DNA of 64,000 bases from an uncultured Roseibium sp. (GTDB lineage: Bacteria > Pseudomonadota > Alphaproteobacteria > Rhizobiales > Stappiaceae). Location of the stretch: positions 248,001 through 312,000 of the forward strand of contig NZ_CANLVF010000003.1 in assembly GCF_947494555.1 (NCBI RefSeq), given 5' to 3'. The translations under genes and the position numbers were made by a program. Shown here piece after piece: positions 50,548-58,525 of the stretch; within the stretch, counting starts at the first letter, position 1, and every line of letters starts with the position of its first letter. The notes below the pieces were generated by a model. That model was not told the DNA's origin and searched no databases. It saw only the letters and a list, made by a program, of their open reading frames with translations.

Positions 50548-51519
50548 TTAGTTCAGGCCGAGCCAGCCATCGACAACTTCCCCGTTTCCTTCGATCCAGG
50601 CCGCGACGACTTCGTCGATCTCGCCGCCTTTGACCACCACTTCATAGGTCAGCTGGGACAGGTGATCGGCATCCATGCTGATATTGGCAAGGAACTGCGC
50701 CGCTGCCGGATTTCTCTCATCGAGGGACTTGGAATAGGCAACCTTCACGGTCTTGACGAGATCACCGGTCGTGATCTTGGACTTGTTGTACCAGTCGGCA
50801 TCCTGGTCCGGCTGGATGATCTTGAATTGTGCCGGATCGTGCTCAGGCTCCTCAAGCATGACGACGTCATAGAGCGCGTGCACGTAATGCGGCTTGTAGC
50901 AGTAGAACACCACGCCCTTCTTCTGGTCCACGGCATCCTTCAGCCGTGCATAGAAAACGGTTTCGTCTTCAGTTGTCGGCGCCAGGAATGTTTCAATTCC
51001 ATAATCGCGCACCTTGACCTTGTGAACATTCGTAGAGGCCCATCCGGAGGCACCAACCCAGATTTCGCCCGTGCCGTCCCCATCGCCATCGTAGAGACCC
51101 TGTGCGTCAGGTGTGGCAAGATCGAATACGGATTTGATGTTGTGCTCTTCGGCCATGTAAGTCGGAGTGCAGAAACCGGTTTGACCCGAGTAGCTGCCGG
51201 CAGAAAGTGCAACTGTGCCTTTCTGATCGACATACTCATCGGTAAACGACGACTGGTTCGGCAACCAGACATCCGGATGAACGTCGATATCGCCGCGCCC
51301 GCCGTCCATGGCTGCGAAAATGACCGCGTTGGCGCCCGGAGCATATCCGACTTCGCCTCCAAGACGGCTTTCAATGACCTGGCCGATCAGGTTGGCCATG
51401 ATTTTCGCCCCGGGCCAGCTCGGTTCACCGACCATAACTTTTTCCTGTGCAATGGCACCGGTCGTACCCAGACCCAGGACCAGGGCGGCAGCTATCAGGG
51501 GTTGCTTTGCATATTTCAT
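50548..51519 (-). CDS. Betaine-type ABC transporter substrate-binding protein
   Basis: A 323-residue exported protein, ATG 51519 with AGAGGA 8 nt upstream. Signal peptide cleavage is after AIAQ. The mature part shows VMVGEPSWPGAKIMANLIGQVIE, a common OpuAC/ProX opening, and aromatic residues in VGASGWASTNV and YCYKPHYVHALYD that could form a cation box. It lies 34 bp below the DUF1989-GcvT gene, so it probably supplies that enzyme with its methylated or guanidinium-type substrate. Confidence 0.9.
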   Translation of the reverse strand: MKYAKQPLIAAALVLGLGTTGAIAQEKVMVGEPSWPGAKIMANLIGQVIESRLGGEVGYAPGANAVIFAAMDGGRGDIDVHPDVWLPNQSSFTDEYVDQKGTVALSAGSYSGQTGFCTPTYMAEEHNIKSVFDLATPDAQGLYDGDGDGTGEIWVGASGWASTNVHKVKVRDYGIETFLAPTTEDETVFYARLKDAVDQKKGVVFYCYKPHYVHALYDVVMLEEPEHDPAQFKIIQPDQDADWYNKSKITTGDLVKTVKVAYSKSLDERNPAAAQFLANISMDADHLSQLTYEVVVKGGEIDEVVAAWIEGNGEVVDGWLGLN

Positions 51520-51553
51520 TTTTTCGTTCCTCTGGCAGGTTGTGTGAACGCTC

Positions 51554-53890
51554 TCAGGCGCGCGCCCGCTTTCGTTGCGGGTCTATGAAAGGAGTGTTGG
51601 AAACCGTCGAACCGAGGCGCTTCATGCGTCCGTCAAGCTGACCGATTTCAAGTCTTGTTCCGTTTTCGGCGTGTTCGACCGCGATGCGCGCCATTGCAAT
51701 CGCATGCTCCAGTGTCGGCGAGCGCGTTGCAGACGTCACAGTCCCGATCTGCCGCTCGCCGGCATAAACCGGTGCGCCATGCGCTGGCACATCGTCGCTG
51801 TCGACGAGCAAGCCCTTCAACAGACGGCGCGGTTCACGCGCGTTTCTTTCCAAAGCCGCCTTGCCGACGAAATCCTCTTTGCCGAGATCGACGGCAAATC
51901 CCAGACCCGCCTCAAAGGCATCGACATCCGGTGCGAACTCGGCGTTCCGCGCTGCAAGACCCGCTTCTATACGTATGATCTCCAGCGCGGCGGTCCCCAT
52001 CGGAGTAACGCCGAATTCGGTTCCGGCGGACATGATCGCGTCCCAGATCTCGATCGCGTCAGACGCGGTGCAGAAGATCTCGTAACCCAGCTCGCCCGTG
52101 TACCCGGTTCTGGACAACAGGAATGGAGCGCCTTCGCGGTCCTTGAGCCGGGCAACCGTCACGCCGAACCACTTCAACTGGTCCAGCGCGGGAACATGTG
52201 GTTGCGTGAACACGATCTTCCGCAAAAGATCCCGGGATTTCGGCCCCTGAAGCGCAAGGTTCGGCAGCGCGTCGCGATTGTCCTGAATACGCACCTGAAG
52301 GTTCCGTTCACGCGCCAGCGTTTCAAGAGAACGGGCGCTTTCCTCCGAGCCGCAGCACCAGCGGAACAGTTCGGGGCCCAATCGCAGCAACGTGCCATCG
52401 TCGATGACGGTGCCGCTCTCGTCGCACATCAGTGTGTAGGACGCTCGCCAGACGGCGAGCTTTTCGACATTGCGCGTTGTGGCCAGCTGCATCAGTTTCG
52501 AAGCGTCCGGGCCGATAATGTCGTATTTACGCAGCCCGCTCATGTCCTGGATCGTGACAGCTTCGCGGCAGGCCCAATATTCGCCTAACGTTCCGTAGGA
52601 TGGAAAACTGACCGGCGCCCAAAGATTTCGGGCGGGTGCAAACTGCTGTGTCAGACGCGTCAAACGTTCGTGGAACGCGGAGTTCTGACTGATTGTCATC
52701 GGGGCATCTTCCTTTTCGCGATAGGCTACAGCCCGTCGAACCGGTTGATCGGCCCGATAAATGCGCACGTGAATATCCGTCGGATTCCAGCCGTTGATCG
52801 GATCGATATCGTCCGGGCACGCCGTGGACACGCACACCGTGTCGGTCATGGCCCGCATGGCCACATAGTCGCCGGGACGCGAATAAGATTCCTCGGTCTG
52901 GATCGTGTGGTGATGGGGATCGATCCAGGTGTTCCAGAAGAAATTGATCGCCGGCCAGGCAGACCTTCGGCCAACGCCATAAGGATCAAGCGCACGGGAC
53001 ATGTTGTCAGAGCAGTTTACGTGCCCCGGAAAGCCGCGTTCCTCATAGCCTCTTGCCGTGCAGGCCAGGCCAAATGTGTCGTGACGGCCGCAAGTGTCCT
53101 GCACCACGTTCAGCATGGGGCGCATCTCACGATCGTAAAACTTGTCGAACAGACCCGGCTCCGGGTAGGCGCGCCGCACCATGGACCGCGTCGCGGTGCT
53201 GTCGATCATCCATTCCTGTCCGGCGTCGAGGCCATCTGAACGAAACGCCATGAAGTCCGAACACTGTTGTCCTTCGACATCAATAATCTGGACGATTTCA
53301 CCTTGCTTAAGCTCGTAGGCAACGCCGGTCCCGGCCCGTACCGTGAATTCCTCGCGCATGTCCGCCAAGGGGGCCGGGAGCAATGGAGACATAGCGGAGG
53401 ACGGCGCGTGGCTGACCGCCACCGTACCGCCGGCAGTGCCGGAAATGAGTTCCTGAGCACCTGCCGGCCGGACCAGCCACGCATCTGTGTCACGGCGGGC
53501 CTTCAGGACCAGCGTCTCGCCGGGCTCTGCCATGAGGTGGCTTTTGAAGGTCCACTGGTCGTCAGCGCCTCGGGTGCGCGTCCAACCGATGAATTCTGCA
53601 CTATCGAAGCTTGCCGGATCCAGCTCTGATCCGGCAGTCAGGCCGAGCGCATCCAGATCATCTTGACCATCTGCCGAGAGAGCGACCAGTTCCAACTGTC
53701 CTGGCCCACTGAGCCCGTCCACTGACAGAAGATCTCCTGCTTTCAACTTCAGATGCAGGGCCTGCCGAGGGGAGAGCAGATAGGTCAGGGCCTGCGAGGG
53801 TTTCCTGAATCCGGGGAACTTTCGGGCCAGCGTTTCATGGCCGACATTGTTAAACGCATAAAGAACTGTCTGGCTGCGCATTTCTAGCAT
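51554..53890 (-). CDS. DUF1989-GcvT fusion protein
   Basis: About 778 residues. Residues about 170-380 are a DUF1989 domain with its metal-site motifs: EGQQCSDFMAF, the CGRHDTFGLACT cluster and HVNCSDNMSRAL. Residues about 400-770 are an aminomethyltransferase (GcvT/GcvT_C) with LSRTGYTGELGYEIF and AALEIIRIEAGLAARNAEF. DUF1989 proteins include the urea-carboxylase-associated proteins that act as carboxyguanidine deiminase, and GcvT domains bind tetrahydrofolate. The fusion may hydrolyse or deaminate a C-N bond and pass on a one-carbon unit. The start is ATG 53890 (TTG 53899 and ATG 53881 are alternatives), next to a LacI-type operator. Confidence 0.85.
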   Translation of the reverse strand: MLEMRSQTVLYAFNNVGHETLARKFPGFRKPSQALTYLLSPRQALHLKLKAGDLLSVDGLSGPGQLELVALSADGQDDLDALGLTAGSELDPASFDSAEFIGWTRTRGADDQWTFKSHLMAEPGETLVLKARRDTDAWLVRPAGAQELISGTAGGTVAVSHAPSSAMSPLLPAPLADMREEFTVRAGTGVAYELKQGEIVQIIDVEGQQCSDFMAFRSDGLDAGQEWMIDSTATRSMVRRAYPEPGLFDKFYDREMRPMLNVVQDTCGRHDTFGLACTARGYEERGFPGHVNCSDNMSRALDPYGVGRRSAWPAINFFWNTWIDPHHHTIQTEESYSRPGDYVAMRAMTDTVCVSTACPDDIDPINGWNPTDIHVRIYRADQPVRRAVAYREKEDAPMTISQNSAFHERLTRLTQQFAPARNLWAPVSFPSYGTLGEYWACREAVTIQDMSGLRKYDIIGPDASKLMQLATTRNVEKLAVWRASYTLMCDESGTVIDDGTLLRLGPELFRWCCGSEESARSLETLARERNLQVRIQDNRDALPNLALQGPKSRDLLRKIVFTQPHVPALDQLKWFGVTVARLKDREGAPFLLSRTGYTGELGYEIFCTASDAIEIWDAIMSAGTEFGVTPMGTAALEIIRIEAGLAARNAEFAPDVDAFEAGLGFAVDLGKEDFVGKAALERNAREPRRLLKGLLVDSDDVPAHGAPVYAGERQIGTVTSATRSPTLEHAIAMARIAVEHAENGTRLEIGQLDGRMKRLGSTVSNTPFIDPQRKRARA

Positions 53891-53900
53891 TTCCGCCAAA

Positions 53901-53940
53901 TGTAACTAGTTACATAGGTTGTTAAAACCAGTTACATATG
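53901..53940. promoter_or_regulatory. LacI-type operator pair
   Basis: TGTAACTAGTTACA (53901-53914) is a perfect 14-bp palindrome with the central CTAG typical of LacI-family sites. A second half-matching copy, CCAGTTACAT, lies at 53929-53938. Both are in the divergent region between the DUF1989-GcvT gene and the LacI-family gene. Confidence 0.7.
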
Positions 53941-53990
53941 TCAAGTCTCATCGACGATCGATTTTTGAATTCGTGCGATTTTGGAGGCGT

Positions 53991-55004
53991 ATGACCAGCA
54001 CCAGATACCGCAAACGTGCCAATCTCAGGGATGTTGCGAAACTGGCGAATGTTTCGGTAGCGACCGTTTCGCGTGTTTTGAATTCACCGGACAGCGTGGC
54101 CAAAAACACAAAGGCGGTTGTCGATGCTGCGATCGCCGAATTGCGCTTTGTCCCAAGCGCTGCCGCCCGCGCCATAAACTCCGGGCGATCCCGCTTTGTC
54201 GGGGCGCTGGTTCCGACCCTGGACCATGCGATTTTTGCGCGTTATCTGGCAGCACTTGAACAGACGCTGTCCGACTATCGCCTGTCCCTCGTCGTTGCCA
54301 CGACAAATGGCGATGCTGCGGTTGAAGCACAAAAGGCGCAGACGCTGGTCGACATCGGCGCAGAAGGGCTCGTCATTTCGGGAATCACGCACGAACGCGA
54401 GCTTTACGAGTTGATCGAACGGTGCCAGTTGCCGTCTGTGGCGACCTCTTACTACGATCCGGACTTCCTGCTGCCTACGATCGGCTATGACAACGTCGAT
54501 GCCGGGCGGATCGCGCTTGAGCATCTTTTGTCGCTCGGTCACAGCGCGATCGCAGTGGTGCATGGCTCGCTGACCAGCAACGACCGTACGCTGGCCCGTA
54601 TCAAGGGTCTGGAAGGCCATGACGATGCGCAAATGAGCTTTCTGGAAGCGGATCTTTCAGTCGAGGCAGGTTGTGCAGCCGCGCGTCAGATCCTATCCGG
54701 GAAACAACGCGCCACTGCGGTCTTGTGCCTGTCCGACGTGCTCGCGACCGGCGTGCTTTATGAATTGAACCGGCAGGGCGTTTCGGTTCCGCAGGACATT
54801 TCCATCGTCGGGATTGATGACCTGCCTGGGTCTGCACATACAACACCCGGACTGACGACCGTTCACTTGCCTGTTGTGCGGATGGGACATGCTACAGCGG
54901 TGGCGATTTCCGAGTGGATCGAAAATGGCGTCGTACCCGCTGAAAAACTATTCGATACCGATCTGATCATTCGAGGATCAACCAGTCCGCTACACGCGGA
55001 CTGA
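53991..55004 (+). CDS. LacI-family transcriptional regulator
   Basis: A 337-residue regulator from the ATG at 53991 (GGAGG 3-4 nt upstream); an in-frame start at 53919 would add a tail not seen in the family. The HTH NLRDVAKLANVSVATVSRVLN is at residues 11-31, followed by a hinge and the periplasmic-binding-like effector domain (RSRFVGALVPTLDHAIFARYL to GIDDLPGSAHTTPGLTTVHLP). It very probably represses the divergent DUF1989-GcvT/betaine transporter operon through the TGTAAC palindrome. Its ligand may be the transported substrate. Confidence 0.92.
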   Translation: MTSTRYRKRANLRDVAKLANVSVATVSRVLNSPDSVAKNTKAVVDAAIAELRFVPSAAARAINSGRSRFVGALVPTLDHAIFARYLAALEQTLSDYRLSLVVATTNGDAAVEAQKAQTLVDIGAEGLVISGITHERELYELIERCQLPSVATSYYDPDFLLPTIGYDNVDAGRIALEHLLSLGHSAIAVVHGSLTSNDRTLARIKGLEGHDDAQMSFLEADLSVEAGCAAARQILSGKQRATAVLCLSDVLATGVLYELNRQGVSVPQDISIVGIDDLPGSAHTTPGLTTVHLPVVRMGHATAVAISEWIENGVVPAEKLFDTDLIIRGSTSPLHAD

Positions 55005-55011
55005 AGGTTTT

Positions 55012-55036
55012 TCGGGCGCGGTCTTGCCGCGCCCGA
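55012..55036. terminator. Hairpin between convergent lacI-family and tauC genes
   Basis: Perfect 10-bp arms TCGGGCGCGG (55012-55021) and CCGCGCCCGA (55027-55036), loop TCTTG, fill most of the 53-bp convergent gap. There is no U-run in either direction. Confidence 0.55.
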
Positions 55037-55057
55037 GATTGGCTGTATTCGCGGAAA

Positions 55058-56320
55058 TCAGGCCCGCCCTTTCCAGGGGACCAGTATCCGTTCTGCCATC
55101 CGCATGAGAATATCGATGCTGTAGCCGACTATACCGATGAGGATGATCCCCATGATCACGATATCGGTAAGCTGGAACTTGGAAGCAGCGATAATCATCA
55201 TCCCGGCGCCCTTTTGGGCAGCAACCAGTTCGGCGGCAACAACCGTTCCCCAGCACACACCCATGGCAACACGAGCGCCAGTGAAGATTTCAGGCAGTGA
55301 ATTGGGAACGATGACATAACGCAGGATCTGGCGCTTGTTTGCCCCCAGCGAGAAGGCCGCGTGCACCTTGGAGATGTTCACGCCGGACACACCGGCTCTT
55401 GCGGCGATCGTCATGATCCAGAGCGCTGCCAGGAACAGGAGCACGATCTTTCCTGTCTCCCAAATGCCGAACCAGATGATCACGAGCGGAATGAGCGCAA
55501 GTGGGGGAACCGGACGCATGAATTCCACGATCGGATCGAACCAGCCCCGGACCCAACTGGACAGGCCCATTGCATAGCCAAGCGGTATGCCGATCAGCGC
55601 GCCTGCGACGAACCCACCGACCACACGCATCAGGGACCAGCCCAAATGCTCCCAAAGGGTGAAGTTCTGGTAACCCTGCGAGGCGATTTCCGTGAAACGG
55701 CTGGCAACGGCTTCCGGAGACGGCATCCAGATGGGTTCCATCTGCAAACCCTTGCTGGGTTCGAAATTCAACGACCCTTTCGGCGTCATGCTGATGGTCC
55801 CGTTGGAAACGTTCACTGTTTCTCCCGGTGCAATAGGCTGCCCATCGACCTCCGTGACCTTAGCGCCGTCACCGTCGTTTCGCGTGACACGCAGCAGCAC
55901 GGAACGCCATGCGCCCACGGTGCCTGAGTCATTTTGTGCAAATCCGTCGTTCGGAGCGACTTCAGGTGCATCAATCTTCTTGCCGGGCTCATGCACGATC
56001 ACATCAACCGTGGCGTTGCTTGTCTCCCCCGCATCGTTGGTCACGGTATAGGTGAAGTTCGTTTCGCCGACGAAGGGCCCGGGAACGTGAAACGGAACCA
56101 GTTTGGATCCGGTGAAGGCGCCCCAGATGAAGAAGATCACAACAACGGAAATCACCGACGCAGCCCTGTTGGGCCTAATGGCGCTTTCATCACCGAATGT
56201 CACGGTCTTCAGGCTGGTGAAATCCTGCCCACTCTGCATCATCCTGCTGAGATAGGTGACCAGAAAATAGCTGGCGAGAAACAGCGCTGCATAAACGAGA
56301 AAGACGACAGATCCGGTCAT
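55058..56320 (-). CDS. tauC: Taurine-type ABC transporter permease with periplasmic cadherin-like insertion
   Basis: A 420-residue permease, much longer than the usual 250-280 residues. Residues 1-70 hold two membrane helices. Residues about 74-195 are an extracytoplasmic insertion with FTYTVTNDAGETSNATVDV (89-107), then NDGDGAKVTEVDGQPIAPG (148-166) and SMTPKGSLNFEP, a pattern of bacterial cadherin/Ig-like repeats. The rest is a normal TauC/SsuC permease with the coupling loop AAFSLGANKRQILRYVIVP and GVCWGTVVAAELVAAQKGAG. The start overlaps the tauB stop as ATGA. The insertion might bind the substrate protein or the cell envelope; this is unknown. Confidence 0.88.
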   Translation of the reverse strand: MTGSVVFLVYAALFLASYFLVTYLSRMMQSGQDFTSLKTVTFGDESAIRPNRAASVISVVVIFFIWGAFTGSKLVPFHVPGPFVGETNFTYTVTNDAGETSNATVDVIVHEPGKKIDAPEVAPNDGFAQNDSGTVGAWRSVLLRVTRNDGDGAKVTEVDGQPIAPGETVNVSNGTISMTPKGSLNFEPSKGLQMEPIWMPSPEAVASRFTEIASQGYQNFTLWEHLGWSLMRVVGGFVAGALIGIPLGYAMGLSSWVRGWFDPIVEFMRPVPPLALIPLVIIWFGIWETGKIVLLFLAALWIMTIAARAGVSGVNISKVHAAFSLGANKRQILRYVIVPNSLPEIFTGARVAMGVCWGTVVAAELVAAQKGAGMMIIAASKFQLTDIVIMGIILIGIVGYSIDILMRMAERILVPWKGRA

Positions 56321-57123
56321 GCGGCAGTCTCCGATCGGCCCATGATTTCTTCTTCCATTTCCCAGATCATCGAGAGGATTTCTTCACGCGTCTCCGCAAA
56401 TCCCTCGCTTTTCTTGACGTCGCGCAGGTCTGCCTGCACGCCTCGTTCGGCAAATGGCAGCCGGTATTCCTTGTGAATGCGTCCGGGTCTTGGTGCCATG
56501 ACCAACAGGCGCTCACCAAGAAGCAGGGCTTCTTCCACCGAGTGCGTGATCAGGATGACGGTCTTGCCCGTTTCCTTCCAGAGTTTGAGAACCAGCCCCT
56601 GCATCTTTTCACGGGTCAGCGCATCCAGGGCGCCCAACGGCTCATCCATCAGGATCACATCGGGATCGTTTGCAAGACAGCGTGCCAGAGCGACACGTTG
56701 CTGCATCCCGCCGGAAAGTTCGTAGACCGCCTTTTCCTTGAAATCTCCCAAACCCACCGTGTCCAGCAGATGGTCGACGATCTGGTCGCGTTCGTTTTTC
56801 GGCATCGATTTCATGCGCGGACCGAACTCAACGTTCTTGCGCACATTCATCCATTCAAACAGCGCGCCCTTCTGAAACACCATGCCACGCTCTGCGTTGG
56901 GTCCGGTCACCACATGACCGTTCATACGGACCTGACCGCCTGTGGGCGCCAGGAAGCCTGCTACGATATTCAAAAGGGTGGTTTTTCCGCAGCCTGATGG
57001 GCCCAGGACCGACATGATTTCGCCGGTCTTCAGCTCAATGGACACGTCCTTGAGCGCTTGCACGTGCGACCCGTTGGGCAGATCGAAACGCATTGAAACA
57101 TCTTCGATATGGAGGCCGTCCAT
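56317..57123 (-). CDS. tauB: Taurine-type ABC transporter ATP-binding protein
   Basis: A 268-residue ATPase of the nitrate/sulfonate/taurine family. Walker A GPSGCGKTT, signature LSGGMQQRVALARCL, Walker B VILMDEPLGALDALTRE and ITHSVEEA are clear. GALDALTREKMQ and the HIEDVSMRFDLPNG start are typical of TauB/SsuB. It follows tauA after a terminator-like hairpin and overlaps tauC by 4 bp. Confidence 0.92.
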   Translation of the reverse strand: MDGLHIEDVSMRFDLPNGSHVQALKDVSIELKTGEIMSVLGPSGCGKTTLLNIVAGFLAPTGGQVRMNGHVVTGPNAERGMVFQKGALFEWMNVRKNVEFGPRMKSMPKNERDQIVDHLLDTVGLGDFKEKAVYELSGGMQQRVALARCLANDPDVILMDEPLGALDALTREKMQGLVLKLWKETGKTVILITHSVEEALLLGERLLVMAPRPGRIHKEYRLPFAERGVQADLRDVKKSEGFAETREEILSMIWEMEEEIMGRSETAA

Positions 57124-57147
57124 AGTCAGTCATCTCCTGCAGTCATA

Positions 57148-57185
57148 GGAAAAGGAAAATGGGGCGGCGCGAGTTGCCGCCCCAT
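57148..57185 (-). terminator. Terminator-like hairpin between tauA and tauB
   Basis: Ten-bp arms ATGGGGCGGC (57159-57168) and GCCGCCCCAT (57176-57185) with a 7-nt loop. On the minus strand TTTTCCTTTTCC follows. This is a good intrinsic-terminator form, so most transcripts may stop after tauA while some read through into tauBC. Confidence 0.75.
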
Positions 57186-57204
57186 GTCGTGCAGGGATGC
57201 GGTC

Positions 57205-58206
57205 TTATTCGGTACCGGTAGCCGCCAGGTAGCTGGAATCTACAGTGTCGACATAGCTGTCGAGCGCCTGCGGAATGGACCCGGCACCCTGGAAGACATC
57301 CGCAACACCAAGCATGAAGGTCTGAACGTTTCCGCCCATCCACTTGTCGCTCAGCTTGTCTTCAACATTCGGGAACGTGAAGGTTGCGAGCGTGGCTTCC
57401 GTGGCATCCACATCCATACCGGCGTCCTTGGCGATGACCTCGATCATTTCCGCCTTGTTCTCACCGGAGTTCCACATGGCATTCGCTTCTGCGGTAACCT
57501 TCAGGAACTTTGTCAGCATTTCGGACTCTTCAGCAGCAAAATCAGCCGGAACGCTGATGCCGTCAAAGACGAGAATGCCGAGTTCTTCCTTCTCTGCACC
57601 CGTCAGAAGCACGTTACCGTGTTCCAGCATACGCCGCAGGGCACCGCCCCAACCGCAGACCATGTCAAGGCTTCCCTGCGCGAATGCGGCCGCGCCGTCA
57701 GCTGGCGCCATGTCGACGATTTCCATCGTGGAGATATCGACATCAAAATGCTTCATCTGCGACAGGAAGCCATAGTGAGCCGCCGTTCCGATCGGCACAC
57801 CCACCTGCTTGCCTTCCAGTTCCTTGGCATTGTTCTTGTCGATTTCCAGCGTTTCCGCGACCACGCAGTTGTCGTTTTCAGAGTAGCTGACGGCAATATC
57901 GGTCAGGATCAGGTCCTGGCCTGCGGATGCTGCCACGACGAAAGGCGGTACGCCCTGGCTGACGGCAATCTGAACGTCGCCTGACGCCATCGCGGCGGAC
58001 ATCGCTGTGCCGGTATCAAACGAAACCCAGTTGATCGGCACACCAAGCGCTTCATCGTAAAGGCCTTTTTCCTTCGCATACTGGAAGGGCATCGGCCACT
58101 CCAGGAAGTAAGCAACCGTCAATTCCTGAGCCGCGGAAGTTGCCGGCATACCGGCCACCATACCCAGTGCTGCAAGAGTGCCGAATAGTTTAGATCTGTA
58201 GGTCAT
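57205..58206 (-). CDS. tauA: Taurine-binding periplasmic protein
   Basis: A 333-residue exported protein from the ATG at 58206. The signal peptide ends in TSAAQ. The mature part opens with LTVAYFLEWPMPFQYAKEKGLYDEALG, the usual TauA opening, and includes QIAVSQGVPPFVVAASAGQDL and VCGWGGALRRML. It binds taurine for TauBC uptake. The tpa and tauR genes next to it support taurine rather than another sulfonate. It is divergent from tpa, with two TauR-type boxes between. Confidence 0.92.
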   Translation of the reverse strand: MTYRSKLFGTLAALGMVAGMPATSAAQELTVAYFLEWPMPFQYAKEKGLYDEALGVPINWVSFDTGTAMSAAMASGDVQIAVSQGVPPFVVAASAGQDLILTDIAVSYSENDNCVVAETLEIDKNNAKELEGKQVGVPIGTAAHYGFLSQMKHFDVDISTMEIVDMAPADGAAAFAQGSLDMVCGWGGALRRMLEHGNVLLTGAEKEELGILVFDGISVPADFAAEESEMLTKFLKVTAEANAMWNSGENKAEMIEVIAKDAGMDVDATEATLATFTFPNVEDKLSDKWMGGNVQTFMLGVADVFQGAGSIPQALDSYVDTVDSSYLAATGTE

Positions 58207-58525
58207 TGAATTTTTCTCACTGTTCCCTCGGTGCTGTACAGACGCGCAGATTTTCCTGTCTCGTGCCGCTCTCCTCGAACATCGGCTTGCCTGCATATGA
58301 AAATGGTTACGGCAGAATGCCGCGGTTACAACAGAAACACTCAACTGGATCTAATCTATCTCTAAATCTGGCCCTATATGTCACCGCCGGGCCGTGTTGA
58401 CTGAGAACAATTGGTGCAACGGACTGCTTGATTTGTGAGCAAGCGCACAAATTTCCGCTCACACAGTCCCGTTTTGAATTCACCGAGAACTCGTCCAAGA
58501 CCCCGAGACATGAGAGGACATTGCC
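58207..58525. promoter_or_regulatory. tauA/tpa divergent promoter with two TauR boxes
   Basis: The 319-bp region holds direct repeats CTGGATCTAA (58345-58354) and CTGGCCCTAT (58368-58377), 23 bp start to start. Both match the CTGGACYTAA-type sites known for TauR in Rhodobacter. The position suits activation of both tauABC and tpa. No gene lies in the region. Confidence 0.72.
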
